Part shown: positions 7,400 to 14,018 of the stretch, one piece after another
Layout: each line of letters opens with the position of its first letter
Numbering within the stretch: position 1 is the stretch's first letter
From: Bacteroidales bacterium
GTDB lineage: Bacteria; Bacteroidota; Bacteroidia; Bacteroidales; F082
Direction of reading: 5' to 3'
Length of the DNA: 19,898 nt
NCBI GenBank assembly: GCA_029933565.1
Contig: JAOZNY010000027.1
Coordinates: forward strand, 1-19,898
Position numbers and translations under genes: made by a program
Notes under the pieces: generated by a model
The model's database searches: none
Told to the model about the DNA's origin: nothing
What the model saw: the letters and a program-made list of their open reading frames with translations, nothing else

Positions 7400-7942
7400 C
7401 TATTCAACTTTTACTTCACATGCATCGCCCATACAATTTGGTTTTTCTTCGGGTTCTTTAAGTAGTTTTAACCTGAGTGCCACATAATATAGTTTGCAGC
7501 CAAGGCAAATTCCAAAGGCAGTTTCTACGTAGAGAAGTATTAAACAAATCAAACATAACATGCAAACAGGCTCAAAAAAACTTACATCATTTATTAGAAA
7601 AAGGGACAGAGTGAAAATTACAAGTGACAACCCCAAACCTAAACTCCATGCAAACTTTTTTTGTATTGCCCCAATTGGTAATGCCGATTGCTTTCGTACA
7701 AATAAATACCCAATAAAAATTGTTGGTGAGAACTTCGGGTTAATAAAAATCCCAATCATAAAGTTCAACATCAGAAAACCTGCAATGTAAGGAATCACAA
7801 TATAATTTTGCAAAATGAAACCATTAATAAATGCAATCACACCAAGTAAAAGCATTAAACCTGCACTGGCACGCATTCTTCTTTCATCTAAAACCTTATA
7901 ACTTCTACCTTCAATATACTCTCCAAAACTTATTATCGACAT
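7400..7942 (-). CDS. DUF4395 family membrane protein with cysteine-rich end
   Basis: A 180-aa integral membrane protein with about four hydrophobic segments (~28-47, 50-68, 100-117, 123-143). The second half shows the DUF4395 signature: EPVCMLCLICLILLYVET followed by FGICLGCKLY, in which the CLGC (C146, C149) is characteristic. It also has C127, C130 and C133 in a CxxCxxC spacing at the membrane, and a soluble tail with C170 and C175 (NCMGDACEV). The family's function is not established; members are often found near thiosulfate sulfurtransferases, thioredoxins or other sulfur/redox genes, none of which is next to this one. The seven cysteines suggest thiol or metal chemistry (inference). The leader is about 90 nt and contains a strong AT-rich dyad. 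Confidence 0.7.
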   Translation of the reverse strand: MSIISFGEYIEGRSYKVLDERRMRASAGLMLLLGVIAFINGFILQNYIVIPYIAGFLMLNFMIGIFINPKFSPTIFIGYLFVRKQSALPIGAIQKKFAWSLGLGLSLVIFTLSLFLINDVSFFEPVCMLCLICLILLYVETAFGICLGCKLYYVALRLKLLKEPEEKPNCMGDACEVKVE

Positions 7943-7984
7943 CTCAATTATTATTTAAAAAATCAGTTAAACATTCCAAAATCA

Positions 7985-8022
7985 ACTATATTAAATTTTT
8001 ATGATATAAATCATAATATAGT
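7985..8022. promoter_or_regulatory. Long AT-rich dyad in the DUF4395 leader
   Basis: Outer arms ACTATATTA (7985-7993) and TAATATAGT (8014-8022) are perfect inverted repeats. Inside sits TTTAT-GAT-ATAAA (7998-8010). An alternative perfect dyad is TATGAT-ATAA-ATCATA (8000-8015), which resembles FNR/CRP-type or Fur-type operators. It lies just downstream of the predicted start of the DUF4395 transcript, so it can be a repressor site or an mRNA hairpin. Confidence 0.45.
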
Positions 8023-8038
8023 GATAATGACTATTTTG

Positions 8039-8046
8039 CAAAGGTA
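8039..8046 (-). promoter_or_regulatory. -7 promoter box (TACCTTTG) for DUF4395 gene
   Basis: The minus strand reads TACCTTTG, an exact TAnnTTTG match, 96 bp upstream of the start codon. No TTG is present at -33. A TGATAAT element (8022-8028), similar to half of a Fur-type box, lies next to the predicted transcription start. Confidence 0.45.
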
Positions 8047-8156
8047 AACCAATTCCTTTCCTATAAAATATTGTATGCAGTTTTATTAATGAAAAAGTGT
8101 TAAAAAAATATAGGTCTAATAATGTGATTTGAAGTTACTAATAGTTATTGAACAGA

Positions 8157-9449
8157 TTATTTGTCAGGTCTAACTCCATTCTCAATGATTCTGTCAGGAT
8201 TAAAAAGAATCAATGAAATAATTAGCATAAAAGTGCCTATTGCAATAAAGTGAAAATGTTCAGCAATATCAGAATAATTTCTTCCAATAATTCCATCACT
8301 CGATAAAGTAATAAAAACAAAGGATAACATTATTCCGGCAATTCCCACCTTGAATTTCAAAGGAATAAGATAATTATTGTTTTCTTGTTTTAGGGCAAAA
8401 AGTTTCATTGCAAAGTAGATCAAATAACTGTAAGCAGGCAACAAATAAAAAAATGAATACATATTCTGATGAGGAAACACCAAAGGGGTTACAAGCATAA
8501 TGTACGACAAAGCATAGAAATTAAGAAAAACGTTGCTGTTCTTTTTAAACGGGGGCCATCTCAAAAAATATAAGGTAAGTATTACCAACAATCCCCTAAC
8601 AATATTCAATACAAAGTTTGCTGTAACAATATTCAGTGAAAACAAATTTCTACTTAATGCTACTTTTCCCTCCGTTTCATGCAATATGGACAAAATAAAG
8701 GAAGACAATCCAGGACGTCCCAAATCTTCCAAAAGGCTATTATCGGCAGTAGTACTCATTATGCTCCACCAATCTGCAATTAAAATATTATTAAAATCGT
8801 ATCCAATAAATAAAACTGGAAGAAAAAGAAAAATAAGGGAGAAAAAAACAACTAATAATGATGATTTATATTCAGCCCGGTAAAACAAAAATAAAAGTAA
8901 GGTAATTGGAAGCAACTTAATATTTATAGCCAGAGCCAATAATGCAGAGCCCATGATTTTTTGACCATTAGTAATTAAACGAATTGATTCCAGAGAGGCA
9001 AATACCAAAAAGATTGTCATTTGACCCAAATCAAAATTAAATACCAGAAACCGAAGATTTGCAATTAATATTAATGCGATTAGTAAATTCCTATTACGAT
9101 TAGTTAATCTGGAAAAATCCAAATAATAAAACAATAACTTTATTATTCGGTATAAAAACCAAAGGTTTAATACAAACCAAATAACATTATAAAAATACTG
9201 AGGCAGAAATGTTAGTGGCGTTAAAAGTACTGCAAATAAAGGGCTGTAATAATATAAAAGAAAAGAACCTCCAACAGGTAGCCAAACATTATAACAAGTT
9301 TTACCATCTGCTATCAATTTTGATGCACCAATAAAAACATCAAAATCTTTATCGGGATGAACAAAGCACTCAAAGTAGAGAAAAGCCAGAAGTATAATAC
9401 TTCCAATAAAATAATAAGTATTCTGTTGGCTAAAAAACCTTTGCTGCAT
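8157..9449 (-). CDS. Polytopic membrane glycosyltransferase, GT87/DUF2029-like
   Basis: A 430-aa protein with about ten hydrophobic segments. Features of the GT87 (DUF2029) family are visible: an acidic first loop, DFDVFIGASKLIADGKTCY (~35-53), YYYSPLFAVLLTPLTFLPQ (~66-84), FDLGQMTIFLVF (~139-150) and ALAINIKLLPITLLLFL (~171-187). These enzymes move mannose or another sugar from a polyprenyl-phosphate donor to an envelope glycan or lipid at the outer face of the inner membrane. The exact donor and acceptor cannot be told. No other glycan genes adjoin it. It has its own promoter directly after the ammonium channel's stop codon, so it need not be co-transcribed with it. Confidence 0.75.
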   Translation of the reverse strand: MQQRFFSQQNTYYFIGSIILLAFLYFECFVHPDKDFDVFIGASKLIADGKTCYNVWLPVGGSFLLYYYSPLFAVLLTPLTFLPQYFYNVIWFVLNLWFLYRIIKLLFYYLDFSRLTNRNRNLLIALILIANLRFLVFNFDLGQMTIFLVFASLESIRLITNGQKIMGSALLALAINIKLLPITLLLFLFYRAEYKSSLLVVFFSLIFLFLPVLFIGYDFNNILIADWWSIMSTTADNSLLEDLGRPGLSSFILSILHETEGKVALSRNLFSLNIVTANFVLNIVRGLLVILTLYFLRWPPFKKNSNVFLNFYALSYIMLVTPLVFPHQNMYSFFYLLPAYSYLIYFAMKLFALKQENNNYLIPLKFKVGIAGIMLSFVFITLSSDGIIGRNYSDIAEHFHFIAIGTFMLIISLILFNPDRIIENGVRPDK

Positions 9450-9485
9450 TGGTCAATAATTAATTTGCAATTATACCATTTTATG

Positions 9486-9517
9486 CAAACTTACTTATAT
9501 GCACGGAATAAAATCAA
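9486..9517 (-). promoter_or_regulatory. Promoter of the GT87-like gene
   Basis: The minus strand has TTG (9515-9517), 21 bp, then TAAGTTTG (9486-9493). This is the most complete match in the window to the Bacteroidota promoter (TTG-N19-21-TAnnTTTG), 36 bp before the ATG at 9449. Confidence 0.6.
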
Positions 9518-9525
9518 AAATTCTA

Positions 9526-10683
9526 CTATTCTACATCCTCAAACTCCAATGCATCATCATAAATTTCATCAGGTTTCCCGAAAAGGGAAATAATTTTACC
9601 GGAAAGCAATCCTGCCACAACTGCAATAATTACAGTAACTGCAATTCCTTTTAACTGTGCTGAGGCATCCAGACCGTCAACAACAAAAATTGCTGCCAAT
9701 CCACCAAAAATCCCCGGTATTCCGTGAAGGTTTGAAACTCCGCAAGTATCTATAATTTTATGTAGTTTTTCTTGTTTAGCCTGAAACACTGCAAATCCTA
9801 AAGTTGAAATTGCACCTGCAATAAGTCCGATTACCATGGCTTCGATGTGAGATGCATGATCGAAAGTAGCACCAATTGCAACTCCACCAGCTAGAGCAGC
9901 ATTGGCAATATCGGCGGCATTAACTTTCCCCCTAAGGGAATAAGAGGCAATGTAAGTAGCTATAGTTGAGCCAGAAAGTGCGATAAATACGTTAACAACA
10001 GCAAAAGGAATAGCCTCGGCTGGCACCAACGCACCGCAGAAACTGGGCCAGAAAACCCATAAAACCATACTTCCCAACAAAGAAAACCTATCAGATGTCG
10101 CATCGGCCTCAATTGGTGTTTCGCGCTGCTTTAATGTACTAAGTGAAATAGCTGCTGCTATGCCAAACAATGCACCAAAAGCATGAATAACAATTGAACC
10201 ACCTGTATCGGCTATTGTTCCAATAAAATGAAAATGATCGTCAACAACTATCAATTCGTTAAAAATATAAAATGGGATAAAAAGCAAACCCAGTATCATA
10301 TACTGATATATTTTTATTCTGCCTAAAATAGCTCCTGCTGCAATCAACAAACTAGCCGCACCAAACTCGGCAAGAATTAATTGTTCAATTTCACCCTTTT
10401 CTTCAAAAATTCCCATACTTTTTACAGCAAGATATAATGGTAATGAAACACTCACTAAAAGAAATGTTGCCGTAATTGCTGAACGACCATACTTTTTAAC
10501 AAATACCATTAAAAAGCCAAAACCAATTAACAACATTGCCATAATATGGATGGCGCGATTATACTGCTGTACTTCTAGGATTGAGGAAATCTCTGATTGA
10601 AGACTTTGCTGAGCAAAAATACTTGCCACAGGGCCGAAAACAAAGATTAATAAAACTGTAATTTTTTTGATGTAACTGTTCAT
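9526..10683 (-). CDS. Rh-type ammonium/ammonia channel (Amt/Rh superfamily)
   Basis: A 385-aa channel that should conduct NH3/NH4+ across the inner membrane. It begins with a signal-peptide-like segment (MNSYIKKITVLLIFVFG, ASIFAQQ) followed by about eleven membrane segments. Conserved positions are all there: D159 in ADTGGSIVIHAFG, the pore twin histidines H167 and H320, LWVFWPSF (~208-215), NAALAGGVAIG (~261-271) and DTCGVSNLHGIPG (~312-324). The DTGGSxxIHxFG, LWxFWPSF and DTCGVxNLHGxPG wording matches eukaryotic Rh glycoproteins and bacterial Rh50, not AmtB. No glnK/P-II gene, the usual Amt partner, adjoins it. A frame to 10782 exists, but the start at 10683 is chosen because the signal segment starts there and the promoter box lies at 10725-10732. 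Confidence 0.88.
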   Translation of the reverse strand: MNSYIKKITVLLIFVFGPVASIFAQQSLQSEISSILEVQQYNRAIHIMAMLLIGFGFLMVFVKKYGRSAITATFLLVSVSLPLYLAVKSMGIFEEKGEIEQLILAEFGAASLLIAAGAILGRIKIYQYMILGLLFIPFYIFNELIVVDDHFHFIGTIADTGGSIVIHAFGALFGIAAAISLSTLKQRETPIEADATSDRFSLLGSMVLWVFWPSFCGALVPAEAIPFAVVNVFIALSGSTIATYIASYSLRGKVNAADIANAALAGGVAIGATFDHASHIEAMVIGLIAGAISTLGFAVFQAKQEKLHKIIDTCGVSNLHGIPGIFGGLAAIFVVDGLDASAQLKGIAVTVIIAVVAGLLSGKIISLFGKPDEIYDDALEFEDVE

Positions 10684-10724
10684 GCTAAATCTATATTTAT
10701 TGCTTTGTATTTTATTAAAACTTC

Positions 10725-10732
10725 CAAAATTA
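10725..10732 (-). promoter_or_regulatory. -7 promoter box (TAATTTTG) for the Rh channel gene
   Basis: The minus strand reads TAATTTTG, an exact TAnnTTTG match 41 bp upstream of the chosen ATG. No TTG at -33. It supports the start at 10683 over 10782. Confidence 0.45.
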
Positions 10733-10824
10733 GTTTTTTGAATCCAGAAAAAACGAAAAACAATAATCAATACTAATTCCATTTAAGGAATGCAAAAAAA
10801 CATGCAATAAATCACCTGTACAAA

Positions 10825-11370
10825 CTAGTACTTATTCCACTTAACAACATCATCAAAAGATTTCCGTATTTTCTTACGATGCAAATAATTTTCAGGCGTA
10901 TAGCCAAGTGTAACTAAAAGGGGGATATTTATACTTTCAGGGACATTTAAAAGTTCCTTTACTTTTTTCTCATCGAACCAGCCAAGCATGCAAGTCCCTA
11001 ATCCATCTTCGGCAGCTTGTAAGCAGAAGTGTTCTGCTGCAATTCCAATGTCGATTAGTGGATACTCTTTGTTTTTTATACGACCACCAATCTCAGTAAT
11101 TTTCTTGGGTTTTTCCTGAACAAAAGCTACTATTACCGGTGCTTGAGGTACAAACTTATTAAAAGCTTTTAAAGGTCCAAAACTGGCACGTCCAACTTTG
11201 TTCTTTAGTTCCGGTTCATCGACCACAACAAATGACCATGGCTGCGAATTGCTAGCAGAAGGCGCTAACCTAGTTGCTTCCAGACAATTAATTATTTTTT
11301 CTTTTTCAACTTTCTTGTCAATATATTTTCGATCGCTTTGACGAAGTTCAATTAATTCTAGTAGTTTCAT
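10825..11370 (-). CDS. Nitroreductase family FMN flavoprotein
   Basis: A 181-aa single-domain NAD(P)H:FMN oxidoreductase of the nitroreductase fold, probably a cytoplasmic homodimer. FMN-binding features are RQSDRKY near the N-terminus (10-16), LAPSASNSQPWSFVVVD (~35-51) and the C-terminal half DIGIAAEHFCLQAAEDGLG, then CMLGWF (~106-131). The C-terminus ends RKSFDDVVKWN, as in short Bacteroidota members. The natural substrate is unknown; these enzymes reduce nitro compounds, quinones or flavins. It begins 19 bp after the stop of the DUF6265-like lipoprotein gene on the same strand and so is probably the second gene of that transcript. Confidence 0.88.
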   Translation of the reverse strand: MKLLELIELRQSDRKYIDKKVEKEKIINCLEATRLAPSASNSQPWSFVVVDEPELKNKVGRASFGPLKAFNKFVPQAPVIVAFVQEKPKKITEIGGRIKNKEYPLIDIGIAAEHFCLQAAEDGLGTCMLGWFDEKKVKELLNVPESINIPLLVTLGYTPENYLHRKKIRKSFDDVVKWNKY

Positions 11371-11372
11371 AT

Positions 11373-11406
11373 TTTTTCACGCAACGATGCTAAGGCGCAA
11401 CGTTTT
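11373..11406. repeat. Imperfect 8-bp repeat element at a gene junction
   Basis: The stretch GCAACGAT-GCTAAGGC-GCAACGTT (11381-11404) is three imperfect octamers. It overlaps the end of the lipoprotein gene, supplying its last codons (VAP and the stop), and the space before the nitroreductase gene. Its higher GC content differs from the AT-rich surroundings; it resembles dispersed intergenic repeats that I recall from Bacteroidota genomes (not verifiable here). Confidence 0.4.
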
Positions 11407-11854
11407 TTTTTAAATAAAAGAACTGTTCCTTATTTCCTCTGATATTTGCAATTGTTACAAAAAGTAAACTATCGTTTTCAATTTTATATTTTATTATTGA
11501 AGGAAACTCATTTTCAGGATTTTTAAAAACCCACTCATGCTTTGAAGCATTGGATAATAAAAACTTCGTTTCATCTTTATTTTTAGCAAGGCCGATGATA
11601 TAATAAACTGAATCACTTTTCCTTTCAATTCTCAAAGACTCATAAAATGATGTGTCGTTTCCATTCAGGCTAAAACCTTCTCCTTTAAATAAACTATCGT
11701 TAATAAACATCCAGTTTTCGTTAAAACTCACACCTTTGTATGAATTCCAATTTCCTTCAATTTGTTTTAAATCATGCATTGCCTCCTGAGATGAGGGGTG
11801 GTAGCAGGATGCTAAAAACAATGTAAGTATAACAAAAAGAAACTGTTTTATCAT
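11390..11854 (-). CDS. Lipoprotein, DUF6265-like
   Basis: A 154-aa protein with a lipoprotein signal peptide (MIKQFLFVILTLFLASC, lipid-modified C17). The mature part shows LKQIEGNWNSYKG, FINDSLFKGEGFSLNGNDTSFYESLRI, a KFLLSNASKHEWVFKNPENEFP segment (given here in outline) and IKYKIENDSLLFVTIANIRGNKE. This order (EGxW, DTxxxExLxI, FxNPxxxFPxxIxY, DSLxxxIxG) fits DUF6265, small beta-barrel-like lipoproteins of unknown role in Bacteroidota. First gene of a unit with the nitroreductase. The predicted leader of about 110 nt consists mostly of the inverted-repeat element at 11871-11962. The last residues are encoded by a repeat element, so the C-terminus may not be the ancestral one. Confidence 0.72.
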   Translation of the reverse strand: MIKQFLFVILTLFLASCYHPSSQEAMHDLKQIEGNWNSYKGVSFNENWMFINDSLFKGEGFSLNGNDTSFYESLRIERKSDSVYYIIGLAKNKDETKFLLSNASKHEWVFKNPENEFPSIIKYKIENDSLLFVTIANIRGNKEQFFYLKKNVAP

Positions 11855-11870
11855 TTTTTATAAGTGTTTG

Positions 11871-11962
11871 ACACACCCCTAGCCCCTCTCGAGAGGGGAA
11901 CGGTTTTCGTTAAAATTACACTGCGCACGTTTCCCCTCTTGAGAGGGGAATAAGGGGTGTGT
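11871..11962. repeat. REP/MITE-like inverted repeat element with two internal hairpins
   Basis: Terminal arms ACACACCCCT (11871-11880) and AGGGGTGTGT (11953-11962) are perfect inverted repeats. Inside are two GC-rich hairpins: CCCCTCTC-GAGAGGGG (11883-11898, perfect palindrome) and CCCCTCT-TG-AGAGGGG (11933-11948). The two halves are themselves inverted copies of each other (GGGGAACG versus CGTTTCCCC). No ORF inside. It stands between pgi and the lipoprotein gene and ends 16 bp before the lipoprotein ATG. Confidence 0.85.
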
Positions 11963-11973
11963 TTTTAATCAAT

Positions 11974-11981
11974 CAAAAGTA
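11974..11981 (-). promoter_or_regulatory. -7 promoter box (TACTTTTG) for the lipoprotein-nitroreductase unit
   Basis: The minus strand reads TACTTTTG, an exact TAnnTTTG match four bases past the pgi stop codon. Transcription would start about 11967, so the RNA would begin with the inverted-repeat element. No TTG at -33. Confidence 0.4.
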
Positions 11982-11985
11982 TTTC

Positions 11986-13329
11986 CTAGCCCAATCTCTT
12001 CCTAATCTCCTCTGTTTCCTTTTCAAAACCAGGTTTTCCTAAAAGAGCAAACATATTCTTTTTATAGGCCTCAACACCAGGTTGGTCGAATGGATTAACA
12101 TCTAAAATATAACCACTAACAGCACAAGCAAGTTCGTAAAAGTAAACCAGTTCGCCTAAATTGTATTCGTTAATTTTGGGAATACTAATTTTCAGATTAG
12201 GGACTCCCCCATCAATGTGGGCAAGTGTAGTTCCTGTTTCAGCCTGATGGTTTACCTCGTGAATTGGCATTCCTGCAATATAATTCAACTTATCCAGATT
12301 AGCCTCATCATTTGGAACAAGCAATTCCGAATTTGGTTTTTCAACCGAAAGTACAGTCTCGAAAATATTTCGCAAACCCTCCTGAATGTACTGCCCCATT
12401 GAGTGCAGATCGGAAGTAAAACTAACACCTGCCGGGAAAATACCTTTATTCTCTTTTCCTTCGCTTTCTCCATAAAGTTGCTTCCACCATTCGGTAATAT
12501 AAAAAAGGCGGGGTTCGTAGTTCACCAATATTTCGGTAGTAAACCCTTTGTTATACAATGCATTTCGCACAGCGGCATAGGCAGCAACCTGATTTTGCTC
12601 AATGGATTTTGAAGCAGATAAATGTTGCTTCATGTTTTTTGCACCTTCAATAAATTCTCGTATGCTAAATCCTGCAACCGCAATTGGAAGCAATCCAACA
12701 GGAGTTAAAACAGAGTAACGTCCGCCAACATCGTCTGGCACTACAAAAGTTTTATAGCCCTCCTGAGTAGCGAGTTCTTTAAGTGCACCATGCTCTTTGT
12801 CAGTAATGGCAACTATTCTATCCCTTGCATCCTGCTTACCATACTTATTTTCAATATGCGCTTTTAAAAGCCTGAATGCAACGGCTGGTTCCGTGGTAGT
12901 TCCTGATTTTGAAATTACTATTAACGTATAATCTTTGTCATCTAATATTTCTAATAAATCCGTAAAATAATCCTCGCTTATATTTTGTCCGGCATAAACT
13001 ACAATAGGATTATTTCCCCCTTTTAACTGACTAAAATGATGCGAAAGTGCATCAATAATTGCCCTTGACCCAAGGTAAGAACCACCAATTCCAACAACAA
13101 CAGTTAGTTCCGACTTTGATTGCATTTTTTTTGCAACAGTTTCAATATCTGTAATCATTTCTTCTGAAGTGCCATCGGGCAAATCCATCCACCCCAAAAA
13201 GTCATTACCCTTTCCGGTTCTGCTATTTAAACTTTCAAAATGCTTATTTATCTCATCCTGATACTTTGTAATCTCTTCTTTCTCAACAAAGTTTAGGGCG
13301 TTTCTATATTCAAATTCAAGGTTTACCAT
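11986..13329 (-). CDS. pgi: Glucose-6-phosphate isomerase
   Basis: Interconverts glucose 6-phosphate and fructose 6-phosphate in glycolysis/gluconeogenesis, cytoplasmic. The 447 residues match the shorter bacterial form (about 445-450). Visible motifs: VVVGIGGSYLGSRA (77-90) and VISKSGTTTEPA (138-149) of the two SIS domains, GGRYSVLTPVGLLPIA (202-217), the catalytic Glu region WWKQLYGESEGK (281-292; E290), SDLHSMGQ with H309, and the C-terminal DQPGVEAYKKN containing the expected catalytic Lys. A single-gene unit, divergent from the unknown gene at 13414, with overlapping promoters in 84 bp. Confidence 0.96.
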   Translation of the reverse strand: MVNLEFEYRNALNFVEKEEITKYQDEINKHFESLNSRTGKGNDFLGWMDLPDGTSEEMITDIETVAKKMQSKSELTVVVGIGGSYLGSRAIIDALSHHFSQLKGGNNPIVVYAGQNISEDYFTDLLEILDDKDYTLIVISKSGTTTEPAVAFRLLKAHIENKYGKQDARDRIVAITDKEHGALKELATQEGYKTFVVPDDVGGRYSVLTPVGLLPIAVAGFSIREFIEGAKNMKQHLSASKSIEQNQVAAYAAVRNALYNKGFTTEILVNYEPRLFYITEWWKQLYGESEGKENKGIFPAGVSFTSDLHSMGQYIQEGLRNIFETVLSVEKPNSELLVPNDEANLDKLNYIAGMPIHEVNHQAETGTTLAHIDGGVPNLKISIPKINEYNLGELVYFYELACAVSGYILDVNPFDQPGVEAYKKNMFALLGKPGFEKETEEIRKRLG

Positions 13330-13357
13330 GCTTATAAATATTTTCAGTTATAATAAT

Positions 13358-13388
13358 TTGCTGTGCAAAGATAAATTAGTTAATTTTA
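13358..13388. promoter_or_regulatory. Overlapping divergent promoters of pgi and the unknown gene
   Basis: Minus strand, for pgi: TATCTTTG at 13373-13366, an exact TAnnTTTG match 36 bp from the pgi ATG. Plus strand, for the gene at 13414: TTG (13358-13360), 20 bp, then TAATTTTA (13381-13388), one mismatch from consensus. The pgi -7 box lies in the plus promoter's spacer, so the polymerases would compete. Confidence 0.45.
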
Positions 13389-13413
13389 CAAAGCCTTATA
13401 AATATCTAAGATT

Positions 13414-13932
13414 TTGAAAAAAGAAGCCATTAAACTACTAAAGCAACAATTGGAGAAACTTGATGCCAAGGACTTCGATTTAAATGCATGGAAAAAATAT
13501 ACTGTTGTAATCTTATCGAGGGTTTTTGGTGAAGATAACCTGAAAATAAAACAGGTAGAAGATCTGGAATTTGAATACAACTCATGGTCGCTTAGGGATG
13601 CATCAGGCAACGAATCCTATGAGGATGGCACAATAAAACTGGCTCGTGAAATTATCCAGGCCTCCATTGATGAAATAACTGCTTTTGGAATTCCTGAATC
13701 AAAGAGTAGTATGAGTAATAAAGAGTTAGAAAATTATCTTAATATTATTCTCGACGAACTAAAAGGTTCACAACTTAAACAGTTAAAAACCATTATTGCT
13801 TCTGAAAATAGTAGTGTGGAGAAAAAACGACTTGTTTTTGAAATTATCGAAACTATGGGTGAGAATACTGTTTACGAAGTAATTACAAATATTATTAGCC
13901 AGCCATCAGCAATAAAAATACTTGAGGAATAA
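13414..13932 (+). CDS. Conserved-looking hypothetical protein, TTG start
   Basis: I do not recognise this 172-aa soluble protein. It is mostly helical and charged. The first half (KLLKQQLEKLDAKDF, WKKYTVVILSRVFGED, then FEYNSWSLRD) and the second (NKELENYLNIILDELKG, KKRLVFEIIETMGENT) look like two helical modules joined at ~95-105 (FGIPESKSSMSN). No Cys, signal peptide or membrane segment. The N-terminal pattern of a helix, a W, and a following RVFGED reminds me of helical N-terminal regions of some Bacteroidota defence or TIR-type proteins, but no effector domain is present and this is a weak impression. The start is TTG at 13414; no in-frame ATG occurs before residue ~100, and a promoter sits 26 bp upstream. 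Confidence 0.65.
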   Translation: MKKEAIKLLKQQLEKLDAKDFDLNAWKKYTVVILSRVFGEDNLKIKQVEDLEFEYNSWSLRDASGNESYEDGTIKLAREIIQASIDEITAFGIPESKSSMSNKELENYLNIILDELKGSQLKQLKTIIASENSSVEKKRLVFEIIETMGENTVYEVITNIISQPSAIKILEE

Positions 13933-13935
13933 TTA

Positions 13936-13957
13936 TTTCTTAAATTTTATTAAGAAA
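13936..13957. terminator. AT-rich inverted repeat after the unknown gene
   Basis: TTTCTTAA-ATTTTA-TTAAGAAA, a perfect 8-bp stem, begins four bases after the stop codon of the gene at 13414. There is no T-run after it, so termination is uncertain; it could instead be an operator upstream of the superoxide reductase promoter. Confidence 0.3.
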
Positions 13958-13979
13958 CAATCTAAATAGATAATTTTTC

Positions 13980-13987
13980 TATATTTG
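13980..13987 (+). promoter_or_regulatory. -7 promoter box (TATATTTG) for superoxide reductase
   Basis: Exact TAnnTTTG match 31 bp upstream of the ATG at 14019, with no TTG 19-21 bp upstream. The 8-bp dyad at 13936-13957 lies 22 bp upstream of the box. Confidence 0.45.
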
Positions 13988-14018
13988 CAAAATCAATTAA
14001 CAAATTAAAATTTAAACC

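Noticed and set aside
10684..10782. N-terminal extension of the Rh channel (start at 10782)
   Set aside because: A signal-like segment starts at 10683 and the -7 box at 10725-10732 would lie inside the coding region.
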